Shown here in pieces: positions 9,872 through 19,800 of a DNA stretch of 64,000 bases (its first letter is position 1; every line of letters starts with the position of its first letter). Where the stretch lies: assembly GCA_947179485.1 (NCBI GenBank), contig OX359246.1, forward strand, positions 3,410,001 to 3,474,000, written 5' to 3'. Below the pieces are notes generated by a model that was not told where the DNA came from, searched no databases, and saw only the letters and a program-made list of their open reading frames with translations. Both the position numbers and the translations under genes were made by a program. Source of the DNA: Allacma fusca (lineage: Eukaryota; Arthropoda; Collembola; Symphypleona; Sminthuridae).

Positions 9872-11053
9872 ATGAATATACATGACAATATTAAGGTGTT
9901 AAACATTCAAGGTTCCGTCAAATTGCGTGATACTAAAGAAAAGTTTATTGCCGGTAATCTTACATTTTGCTGGCCATATAAGTGGGAGTCTGATTTGAGT
10001 GTTTGGCAGACACTGGTTGATAACGTGGTAGACAATGTTATCAATTATGTGAACCAACGCTTAAATGTCAACGATACTTCGCGTCTGATTTCACTAATCG
10101 AGGATGCAACGTGGATGGCAATCTTTACCATATCCGAGTCTTGGAGAAAGGTTGCACTGGATAACGACCTCATATTTCGTAAGATAGTTTTATACGTAGT
10201 TCATTTCTACATGTTGTACGTATTGGACGACGTCGCCGAAAAAATGGTGGGACACGAAGGCCACGCCAGCTTTGTAAAAACGTGTGGACGGCTTCTCCAA
10301 AAGATCTACATGTTGGAATTCCCAAATATAAATGCTCTGAAGGAGCATCCTTACACACAAAGTCTTAGCGTATCCCCGAATTTCAATGAAAAATACGTTA
10401 TTGTATTTTTTGACGTAGTCGAAGATCTGAAAACGTTAGTTTATGTCACGCCTGCAACCATGAAATATTTGGCAAGCTCTATGAGGTATGTTTTTGAACT
10501 ACAGACATGGTACGGAAGTGAAAAATGTTCGCACCTCTTGGACTCAAGTCTTCGTCACGATTTACGAAGCTATGTAATCGGATATGATGTACTAGTCGAG
10601 TTTGTTCTCGTGGTGTACGAAATCCAAGCAAGTTCAAAGGTCAGGGAAAGTTTTTACTGGGACAGGCTCTACAGATCCGGAAGGAAGTTGGGATACCTAT
10701 TGAACGATATATTCAGCATTAGAAAGGAACTGCAAGAATTCCTAATAGACGGAAAACGCATTGACAATGGAATCCTTCTTGGAATGGAAACAGACAACCT
10801 GACATTTGAAGAATCGCTTCAAATTCAACTGAACCATCATAATGCATTGGTTCTCCAGTTTCGTATGGAGTGTCAAGGTGCATTAACGGAAGATGATGTA
10901 ACCTTTGACATGGACGATAATGACAGGGGAATATTTATTCAGTCGTTGGACTGTTTAACTACGATGCTGTCACATCTGATTCAAACTCATCTTAAGATGG
11001 AGCGCTACAAAACAGATGTCACTTGCAGGTTCAAACACTACTGCGCAAAGTGA
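9872..11053 (+). CDS. class I terpene synthase, microbial-type, single exon
   Basis: The 393-residue product should ionise a prenyl diphosphate with Mg2+ and cyclise or rearrange the carbocation; substrate (C10, C15 or C20) and product cannot be read off. Hallmarks visible: the aspartate-rich DDVAE at 119-123 at the end of a hydrophobic helix (VLYVVHFYMLYVLDD); the second metal site N278-D279-xx-S282-xxx-E286 in NDIFSIRKE; Arg232 exactly 46 residues before N278, the known position of the pyrophosphate-sensor Arg, with Gly237 after it; and R378-Y379 near the C-terminus, the RY pair of microbial-type enzymes. After the second motif, NGILLGM and LTFEESLQ fit the family helix. An acidic stretch (TEDDVTFDMDDND, 339-351) lengthens the NSE-to-RY gap to 100 residues. 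No plant-type N-terminal domain. The frame has no intron. The start is the first in-frame ATG after a TGA at 9773. Isoprenyl diphosphate synthases are unlikely because their two DDxxD motifs are missing. Confidence 0.9.
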   Translation: MNIHDNIKVLNIQGSVKLRDTKEKFIAGNLTFCWPYKWESDLSVWQTLVDNVVDNVINYVNQRLNVNDTSRLISLIEDATWMAIFTISESWRKVALDNDLIFRKIVLYVVHFYMLYVLDDVAEKMVGHEGHASFVKTCGRLLQKIYMLEFPNINALKEHPYTQSLSVSPNFNEKYVIVFFDVVEDLKTLVYVTPATMKYLASSMRYVFELQTWYGSEKCSHLLDSSLRHDLRSYVIGYDVLVEFVLVVYEIQASSKVRESFYWDRLYRSGRKLGYLLNDIFSIRKELQEFLIDGKRIDNGILLGMETDNLTFEESLQIQLNHHNALVLQFRMECQGALTEDDVTFDMDDNDRGIFIQSLDCLTTMLSHLIQTHLKMERYKTDVTCRFKHYCAK

Positions 11054-11235
11054 TTTTTGCAGCTGTTTGGCAAGGTCGACTTGAATTTTATTGTATGGCT
11101 GTTGCGTTTAAGTATTTTCACCTCTCTCACAGAGACAAACGTTTACTAGAAACATGATACATCCCGTACAAATAATCCCATATGTGGTTTTGGTGTACAT
11201 TTTTGGTATAATTATTGTTAGCTGATTTAATTTAA

Positions 11236-11253
11236 CATGGCTTAAAAGCCATG
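11236..11253. other. perfect short palindrome in predicted 3' UTR
   Basis: CATGGCTT-AA-AAGCCATG, eight complementary base pairs around two bases. It lies between the terpene synthase stop and its predicted poly(A) signal. Possibly an RNA hairpin, possibly chance. Confidence 0.3.
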
Positions 11254-11307
11254 AAGGAAACTAAGCTCGTCCTACTAATGTCTACCAATGAAACTCAAAA
11301 CTGAATG

Positions 11308-11313
11308 AATAAA
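11308..11313 (+). terminator. poly(A) signal AATAAA of the terpene synthase gene
   Basis: First canonical AATAAA after the stop codon, 255 bases downstream of it. It would give a 3' UTR of about 270-290 nt. Assigned by position only. Confidence 0.45.
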
Positions 11314-12118
11314 ATTCAGTACGTTTGAATTTGCGAGATTCTTTCTACGTTTTCACTATATCCTTTAGATTACTAAAACGTCACGAGTTAATTGCACACA
11401 ATATTTAAAACAGACACTTTGCTAATATTAACTGGAGTACTATCAACAACAATGGCATTTCTCTCCATGTATATTTAAGATATGACCTATATTTTCAATT
11501 TTCAGTCCCTTTATGCACCTATTCAACGCTAATTCATGGATTTATGATTTCTGTAAATAATTTCGAGCCCACAATTTGTACACTTTCCTACGGCAGTATA
11601 AATTAATCTCAGGACACATCATATGAAGCAACTAACTCAACTGTATTTAAATCATGAATAATCAGATTTGGCTAATTGAAAATGCCATGCCATTTTTGGC
11701 ATCTATAGCATTTTTGACACTGTTAGCATAATCCACGTGTTATAGGAATTTTGGGCATATTTAATTACTTTCTTTCATAATTCCTCCGCAAAGCCATTTA
11801 ATATTTTTTTAGAAATTTAAACCTTATATAATGCATTCGATGCATATTTTGTTAGTACTCATGTAAATATCTTTACTGTATAAGTGCATACATGATATTC
11901 CATTATTTGGAGCAGGCCGTGTGTCTCAAATCAGTATTATCATTATCTTAAATTTTCTTCCACTTGCTGGTTTTTATTTCAGATAAAATATAGCAACCTC
12001 AAATCAATGACAATATTTGGCGTCATTGGTTTAGAAATTGCTAAAAACAGCGTGTCGTGCAATATTTATTATTGTCACAGGAAGCAGTTGAACCAGGTGT
12101 TGAGAATATTGTTGAAAT
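11314..12118. other. intergenic, nothing recognised
   Basis: AT-rich sequence with no supportable exon. Small hairpin words such as TGCCAttttTGGCA occur near 11690, without clear meaning. Confidence 0.55.
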
Positions 12119-12317
12119 TAGTGCGCCCAGTGTTTCGTTTCTGAAACTAAAATTTCCTTTTCGTTTCAGTTTGTTCCACAAAAATTCATCGAGCAAACTG
12201 AAACGAACTGAAAAATTTTTTTGTGAACTGAAACGAAACCACAAATTCGGTTCATTTCAGAGTTCAAACCTAAACGAAACAAATTTTTTGATACGAACTG
12301 AAACAGTGGGCGCACTA
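12119..12317. mobile_element. inverted-repeat MITE, hAT-like
   Basis: The left end TAGTGCGCCCAGTGTTTC is the reverse complement of the right end GAAACAGTGGGCGCACTA with one mismatch. The interior is also partly self-complementary, with repeated GAAACGAAC/GTTTCGTTT words. GTTGAAAT occurs at 12111-12118 directly before the left end and again at 12320-12327 after the right end, with two extra bases (TA) between. This looks like an 8-bp target-site duplication, as made by hAT elements. No transposase is encoded. Open frames on both strands here are by-products of the symmetry. Confidence 0.75.
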
Positions 12318-12417
12318 TAGTTGAAATAGATGGTAAATACACTGGGGAAGTTACGATGCAAGAAAAATAATTTTTAAATTGCAAGTTTCTGTAAAATGTA
12401 TAGCTTTGAATGAAGTT

Positions 12418-12457
12418 TGATATTTAAACAAATATTTAAACAAATATTTAAACAAAA
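12418..12457 (+). repeat. 12-bp tandem repeat, ~3 copies
   Basis: Unit ATATTTAAACAA repeated in tandem. It creates the frame FKQIFKQIFKQ, which is not a gene. Confidence 0.8.
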
Positions 12458-13018
12458 GTGGCAAATAAAGAGTTTTACAAATATTCAGCTATGTCTTAAA
12501 TTCCTGCCAAAATGTCCAAAATACACGGCATTTTTGGCACTTTCCGGACAGTTTTGGCTTTTTCAGAGCAAGTTTGAACGTGCAGGCATACAATTTTGAG
12601 CATTTTCATTTGACCAAACCTTTGACTAGTCAACACGAATTGTTGGATAAAACGTATTAATGCTTTTATAAATTTCATGTCTTTGCCTTACGTGATTAAC
12701 TTTATTGAACAAGTCAAATTATATGCAATTACATTTTAATCAATTTATATACATCTACCAGACTGTCATCATTAAGCACTGACAAGCAAGTCTTTTTTAG
12801 ATTTTTTATTTTCCGTTTACATAGTAGTGTCCATCATCAGTTCAAATTGTAAGTCACCTTCCCAATGAACTTGCTCAAGTCTGATATTGTTGATTCACAC
12901 TTATAATGTATAATTATTGCACAGATATAATTGCATGCTGCCCAAAGAAAACATTTATTCCCGACGTTGTCAAGAGTCAATACTGTAATTTGTGTTTGAC
13001 TATACACATGTGCTAGTT
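12458..13018. other. intergenic, nothing recognised
   Basis: AT-rich, without motif conservation that suggests a gene. Confidence 0.5.
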
Positions 13019-13175
13019 TTGTCCCTGGAGTTTCTTCCCGCACATCTCCAGCACTGAGGTCTCTAGCGGGATAAATCCGAACTCTGTGGAACTCTTTCCG
13101 AATTGGGAAGTCAGATGGCGCTGGAGTTCCGACAAGAAAACGAGTTTTATCCATCCTGGATTCCCCGTGGAAGAA
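13019..13175 (-). other. GC-richer island, possible old exon or repeat fragment
   Basis: About 150 bp with clearly higher GC than its flanks. The minus-strand frame across it is open (MDKTRFLVGTPAPSDFPIRK and onward) within a 143-codon frame spanning 12837-13268. The rest of that frame is AT-rich low-quality sequence. The plus-strand frame carries a TAA. I do not recognise a protein family. It could be a fragment of a dispersed repeat, a decayed exon or a conserved non-coding element. Confidence 0.3.
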
Positions 13176-13782
13176 ATAATACCCAAAAATTAATGTATAA
13201 AAAATTAAATGGTAATTCTCACTCTGCCCCAAATTTAAAGATAATTCCTTGAAATACTTCGTGTACATACAAGGTTGACATTAATCAAGAAAAAATTTTG
13301 GGTGCAGAAATTAATGCTGTAGCTACAATGATAATTGTCGCTAGGTTTTTTGTGAACAATTAGATGACAGTAAATTAAAATTTAACAAAATTGGGAATTT
13401 TTGGAAAAATGAGGGCAAAAAATATTTCTAAGTATGGATTTTTTTAGATCCATTTCCGATTCAAAAGACATCCTTGACACTACGGCGTGTGGAAGAATGG
13501 GAGGGAGAATTGAGCCAAAGTAGCACTTAATGCCCTTTCAATGAGGAATGACAACAAGTGGACACTCAACGTGTAAATATGCACTCCAAAAGGGAATAAC
13601 GTTCTTAAGGTAATAATGTACGGGCGTTGGGAGGGGATTTGGGGTGAGAGAGCACATGTGGACTTTTAGCATGGGATGTACATAATGGGGAATTTATGTA
13701 CATGTGGAGCTCGGCGTGCGACAAGGACATCCGACTCCGACAGGAGGACAATTTCTGGAGGATTTATTGCCCTCCGCTCCCT
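13176..13782. other. intergenic; change of sequence style begins
   Basis: From about 13.4 kb onward the sequence becomes dominated by AAAATTTT-type words and short slippage-like repeats, unlike the preceding 13 kb. No gene is seen. Confidence 0.5.
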
Positions 13783-13836
13783 TCACATACACATACACAC
13801 ACTCGTACACATACGTATACATATACATATGCACAC
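13783..13836 (+). repeat. CA/TA-rich microsatellite
   Basis: Interrupted run of CACATA, TACACA and GTATAC words. Seen directly. Confidence 0.8.
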
Positions 13837-15789
13837 CGTCCCATTCTCCACCTTTTTAAGCTTTCCAAGATGGACTGGACCCCGTCTCGTTAATAGCTTC
13901 GCGTGTGCCTGGACAATCCCATTGTAAAATCCCATAGTGAGCCGGGCTAGGGACGAGGCAATAAAATTATTTCCCCTGTCCACACGTTGTCAAAGGCCCT
14001 TGTACACTCACTTTGCGTTGTAAACCATGTCTATTTTACATGCACGCAGGGTTGGACAAATTCCCTGCAAAATTCCTCTCAATCTTTTTAGAAGTGTTTT
14101 AGTGTTTTGCCGAACCAGAAAACAATTTCCTGGTCACCTGCCCCAATGTTTTTGAAAATCCATAACAAAATTTCCTCACTTAAAATATTTACCCTAAAAT
14201 TTGCGGACCTGTAAAATTTTTAAAGTTTCAACAATTATAAAATTAGGATAGGAAAATTTGACTGAAATTGCACTAAAATTGGTGTAATCAAAAATTTCTG
14301 GAAATTTATTTTTAAATCAGTTTTTTGAGTTGTGTTGGATATGTTTTTAGAAAACTTCAATGGGAAACTTGTTAAAATTATGGGATTTATATGAAAATTT
14401 GATTGACCGTAAAAATTTGGAAGGGCTGAAAACATAAATATTTCCTGAATGTTTTCAGGTGTCATGAGGTGTTTTTTTAAAAATATTTCGAATTTTTTCC
14501 AACCCAGTTGAAAATGAACAGCTTAGCAAATATTAGCTCAGTCAAGGGTGGCAAGTGAGCTCAAGATCGCTAGAACACAATCAATATTGAGATCGTGTAC
14601 ACAAATTTACATGCAATTGTGCTGTTAAGAAAACAAAAATGGGCGGGGCTTGTTCCGGCTTTAGGAATTATTCCCAAAATAAAAGTGACAGGAAGGATAA
14701 ATCTGTCTTATTGTTAATTGAGGACCCCCGAATTATTAATAAAGTGTCACACGTCGTTATAGAATTTAGTCTGAAATTTCCGAATTATTCCTGTTCTCTA
14801 AACCAAAAACATATTTTCACATTGCGGGTTCATTTATTTCCTACGGAACAAAATTTTACACTTATACTGTAAAAGTAGTTTAATGTCAAAATATTTTGAA
14901 ACTTACGCAAAGAATTTCTTCTACATTTTTTTCAAAATTCTGCAAATGTTTAAATAATTTTTAAGGTCATAAATGTTTGGCAGAAATTTGAACGTGAGAA
15001 TATAATTCTCGGGAATCTGCTTTCTTGGAAATTTAGACAATATTGGGTGCAAAAAAGTTTGGCATAAAATTTGCCTTTCCTAATTTTGTAAATGAACATG
15101 TGAAAGTTGAATTCAGAAGCAGTATTGAATTGGTTTCCGTGTTTCAAAAATCCAGGTTTTGTTTTTAAATTTTCAAAATTTTGAATTTGAAGGAAAATTT
15201 TTAGAAAGTAGTTACATTTTGTCGGGGATGTTTTTAAAAATTGTCCTGAAAATTTTCGTATATTTGCAGATTCAAAAATCCCTAGGTGCGTAAGTAGAAT
15301 CTAGTTTTTGAGATTCAATGTAGGGATTTATTTTGTGTTCCGTAAAATTTTAAGCATTTCCAAAGGCGTAAAATCCCTTGGGCGCCGTTCAATTACGGAA
15401 ACAAAAGCTGGATTTCCTTGTCTGTGGAGAGTGGGAAGAAATCCGAGGGAAAAAAGGAGTAACATTTTTTTCTTAGACACTTACACTTAGTGCTGTATTA
15501 TAGTTGCAGCTTTGTTGCTTTTATTGAGATATTCTGTTGCAACAGAAAATTTGAATGCATTCAACAAAAACAACAACAATAACAACATTGCAATTGAAAA
15601 CAATAACTTAACTAAATGCGGTTCACTGTTAGGACTCAAAATCAGTTCCGGTTTGGATACTAGTTGAAGTTTGAGACAAGTTTCAAATTCGAATGAAATT
15701 CAAGTTTTCATTCAGTATCAAATTTAGTTAAAAGTTGAAACTTCAATGAAGATACGTTTCGAAAAATTAAGACTATATAGAAAATACAG
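13837..15789. other. intergenic, degenerate AAAATTTT-rich sequence
   Basis: No exon-like stretch. Open frames are short and of low complexity. GACACC/GTGTCA and similar words are scattered without pattern. Confidence 0.55.
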
Positions 15790-16430
15790 ATTGTTCAAGT
15801 TGGATTCGGGGTTCAAATTGCAATCCAAGTTCAAGTTTGAATCGACATTCAAGTTAAAATCGACGTTCTAGTTTTAATTCAGGTTTAAGTTTCAATCCAG
15901 ATTCAAGTTTGAATCGAGGTTTAAGTTTCAACCCAAATTCAAGTTTGAATCGAGGTTTAAGTTTGAATCGAGGTTTAAGTTTCAATACAGATTCAAGTTT
16001 GAATCGAGGTTTAAGTTTCAACCCAAATTCAAGTTTGAACCGAGGTTTAAGTTTCAATCCAGATTCAAGTTTGAATCGAGGTTCTAGTTTACATCCAGGC
16101 TCAAGTTTACATCCGGATTTAAGTTTCAATCGAAGTTCAATTTTTACTCTAAGTTCAAGTTTGAATCTAGGTTCAAGTTTGAATCGTTGTTCTAGTTTGA
16201 ATCTAGGTTCAAGTTTAAATTGTAGTTCTAGTTTGAGTCAAAGTGTAAGTTTAAATCTAAATTTAATTTTTAATGAAAATATAATTTTGAATCAAAGTTT
16301 AAGTTGGAATCGAGGTTCAAGTTTGATTTGAAGGTCAAGTACGAATCGAAGTTGAAGTTTCAAGCAAAGTTGAAGTTTCAATCAAAGTTGAAGTTTTAAT
16401 CGATGTTGTAGTATGAGTCAAAGCTATACA
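15790..16430 (+). repeat. 18-bp degenerate tandem array
   Basis: The core unit AAGTTTGAATCGAGGTTT and variants (AAGTTTCAACCCAAATTC) repeat over about 640 bp. The period is a multiple of three and the unit lacks stops, so long frames appear on both strands (SLNRGL repeats on plus, KLEPRF/KLKPRF repeats on minus). These are repeat artefacts unless expression is shown. Confidence 0.9.
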
Positions 16431-16710
16431 ACTGCAACTGCAACACAAATAGCCCAAACAACAAAATTGAATTAAAACAACATAATAAAAAACAAAGCAG
16501 GTTTTGTGAATCGCACACAACTGCAACAAAACTAACAAAAAATTCCAGCACTACTTCGACTGCAACAGAAACGAACTGGGCGGGATGAAATACTCCAATT
16601 TTATAGCCTCATAATTCAATCTTTGAATGATCTTCTCTCTCATTTCCCTCTCCCTCCACTCACTCACTCTCTCCCAGCTCCTCTGTGTTAAGTCAATGGG
16701 AATGTTTTTT
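16431..16710. other. intergenic with pyrimidine-rich stretch
   Basis: Contains a CTCTC/CTCCA-rich stretch near 16632-16685. No gene seen. Confidence 0.5.
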
Positions 16711-16732
16711 GTGTATGTGTGTGTGTGTGTGT
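16711..16732 (+). repeat. (GT)n microsatellite
   Basis: About eleven GT dinucleotides with one interruption. Confidence 0.9.
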
Positions 16733-19070
16733 AAGTAAGGAATTGCTAAGGATTTAATTCAATGGGAGAACAAGTGGAATAAATGTCTTATTTTCATTCT
16801 TCAACCACCACGGCCAACGCTCCAGAGCCGGACGGACCCAATTCAATCCAATGTTATTTAAATGGACCTCTTCCAAAGAATTATTTATCTCCACTTCAGT
16901 ACTTGTTTGTTTTTAGGGACCCAGCTCCCTCCACCCACTACGAATACATGCACTTTTAATGTAGAGTCTCAAAAAGTTACACTTTTTAGATTCTCAGAAT
17001 ATTTTATATCCCTTAAAAATATTTATTACAAATTTCTGGAAAAAAATTTTTAGCCTAAAACTAAATTTTGTTGCTGCTGCCTATGCAATTTTGGACTGTT
17101 AAATATTTGTAAATTTTCCAGAAAAAAGTTCTTTTAAAAATATTCTTCTAGAAAATATCAAATGTATGCTTAAAACTCTCTTGTTTATGAAAAGGAATTT
17201 CATACACAATTATGGTAAATGTTTTGAGGGACAGTTTTGTTACCTTGCAAAAAATATCTTTAGAGGAAAGTTCTGGAAATTTATTGACGTAAAATTTTTT
17301 TCGCATAAAATATCTACTTCCTTTGGTTGAACCAGATATTTCCCCCCAATTATAGTTGCATTAAGGAATTTCGTCAAAATCGTATAATTTGTCCTGAAAC
17401 AGAATGTTTTTTGAAAAAAATGCCAAATCTGACACAGAATCAACATTTTTCAACAAAATTTATTGGGTGACATTTTTGCAATTCCTCCGGTCTAAAATTC
17501 GTTATGTGTTACGGGCCAAACGGTGGGAGGAAAATTTCAAGGAATTCCGATCAGGGACAAGATATTAATCAATTGGAAGCTTCTGAAGAAAGAATGGGAC
17601 AACAGATGCTGTGTACAGGACCAGTCGCGCTTAAAAATTATGCAACCGGAATTTTTGATATGCAAAAAAGGAAAGGTTTTCTTGATTTTTGATTTACTTC
17701 ACGCCCTCCGGTCTGTCAAGTCACATGGGTTTTCCGTTTTCTCAAAGGAAATTTTGCAGAAATAATTTTTCCAGTTTTAACCCTCTTCTTGGAAAATTTG
17801 ACACCATTTCCTTCAAACCATTTGTTTTTCAAAATGTATCCCAAAATTTGCGTATAATTTATTTCGGAAACAATTTTTGCAAACAAATTGGTGTATTAAA
17901 TATTTTTGCCTGCTTAAAATGTTTTAGACATTTTGCAAAATTAATTTACATCATATTTTACGTCCAGGTTTTGAGCTGCCCTGGTGTTGTAGTTACCCGA
18001 ATTTGAAGCGCTCGCCCCAAAATTTGAGGTATTTTGTTCAAAAGTGTTTCAAACTGGTGAGTAAAATTTCTCCTTGTCTGCCAGCTCTCCTCGTCCCGGA
18101 AAGGAAGGTAAATGTAAAATCTATTAGAGACGTATGGCTCCAGGAGAGATTTTTCCTTCCCTGGACGTGAGAGGCGAAGACAGGCTGAATTTCCCTAAGT
18201 CAATTACTTGAAAGGAAAATTTATGTGGAGGAAAACGGCACATTGACTTTCCCTTGCTTTCACTTCCTCCAGCGCACTTGTTTCCTATTCCTCCCAGCCC
18301 TCCCAGTCCCGTATTACTTTTGATTAAAACCAAAGCGAGCTCTGTCTAAAAAAATATTGACACGCTAAATTCCTCCATTTGAGCGAACATCGACAATTTC
18401 TCCGATTCCATTTCCTGAGGCGGAAATAATCGCTGACATTTAATCAAAACATCCTTGAAAAATTAAAAAAATTTCCCTTTTAAATATTTTAATAAACTGG
18501 AATTTAGCAGCGAGGTAAATTCTTAGAAATTAAAATCTGTTGGAAAATATTTAAAAATTTGGACTGGAAATAATTTTGATGCGGAAAATTTTAAAAGAAC
18601 AAACCCTAATTCTGGAACAATTTTGCGGGTTTTTGTGATGTTTTTTAAAGACAATAACAAAACTTTGTTAAAACATATCTAGGTATTCGGGTGGAAATTT
18701 TTGCAAAATGAGTTGGAAAAATTTTGAAATTTTTTCTAAGAGTCCAGGAAGGCTATTTTTTGGGGGAAAGTGAGAAAAATTGGGTTTTGTCCGTGTGAAT
18801 ATTAGGGACCGTGGGAAAAAAGGGAAATCTATTGGAAATTCAGGATCAGTGGCTCGGAGGGCAAATGGAATGCAAATTTAGGAGTGAATGGGCGACATAT
18901 TGTTTTCACTTTCCTTTCTTTATGTATAAGGTGTATGGCGGACGCTGAGTTGAATCAATTGTGGGAGCTCCGTCTGAGACCCGTATATTCCCACATATGT
19001 ACATACGTATTAGGAGGAACTGGAGAAAGCACTGGGGAGGTGGAACATTAGACAAAATTTGTTTGCTTCT
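16733..19070. other. intergenic, nothing recognised
   Basis: Slippage-like AT-rich sequence. A short GC-richer patch at 18060-18330 shows no consistent frame or splice structure. Confidence 0.5.
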
Positions 19071-19118
19071 CTCACACCCATCTCTCTCACACTCACTCTC
19101 TCTCCCTCTCTCTTTACA
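19071..19118 (+). repeat. (CT)n-rich microsatellite
   Basis: Interrupted CTCTCACAC/CTCTCTCC run. Confidence 0.8.
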
Positions 19119-19379
19119 ATTCTCACAAATGAGAGAACTACGAAATCTTGAGTCCTCGTGGAAAGTATCCCTCCATTGTCACTTTTCTAAGGCTTCTCAC
19201 AAATCCTAGCATCCGCAATCCACAAAGTAACACTTTAATGCAGAACCTTTCTCCGCTAAAATACCCCTTTGTATTAGTCACCCAACCAATATTTCATACT
19301 CTAAGTTATCCACAAAAATTTGTTAGCCTGACAACCTGAAGAAAATCTGTTTTCTAAATAAACATTTTTCGAAAAAAAC

Positions 19380-19800
19380 GAGAAAAATTTACGTCCGAAA
19401 AATTTCAGCCGAAAAATGTTAAATTGCAAAATTTTACCCGAAATATTTTAATTCGGCAAAATTTTTACTCAAAATATTTTAATTCCGCAAAAATTTTACC
19501 CAAAATAGTTAACCTAAAAAAATTGTACCCCCAAAATTTTTAAAGCCAAATTTTACCCCTAGAATTAATCAAGCTGCATTTTGCCCCTAAAATTCATCAA
19601 GCCAAATTTTACCCCTAAAATTTATCAAGCCAAATTTTACCCCTAAAATATATCAAGCCAAATTTTACCCCTAAAATTTATCAAGCTGAATTTTATCCGT
19701 AAAATTTTAAGTTTTACCCCAAATGTTTTAGCTCAGCAAAACATTCACCCAAATATTGTTACCACAAAAAAATTTCACCGCCAAAATTCGACAAAAAATA
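19380..19800 (+). repeat. 28-bp tandem array with degenerate flanks
   Basis: Best copies lie at about 19535-19700. The unit of about 28 bp joins 'aagccaaattttacccct' to 'aaaatttatc'. Diverged relatives (aaaattttaccc, ccgaaaatttt) extend on both sides. No coding meaning. Confidence 0.8.

Noticed and set aside
9872-11053. Isoprenyl diphosphate synthase
   Set aside because: Such enzymes carry two DDxxD motifs; here the second motif is the NDxxSxxxE type of terpene synthases, and an RY pair is present.
12057-12384. Overlapping frames on both strands
   Set aside because: They lie mostly in the self-complementary interior of the MITE and mirror each other.
12837-13268. 143-codon minus-strand frame as a whole gene
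   Set aside because: Only the central 150 bp look non-random, so I kept that as an island and not as a gene.
15854-16331. KLEPRF-like and SLNRGL-like repetitive frames
   Set aside because: Products of the 18-bp array on opposite strands, with no promoter, splice or family support.
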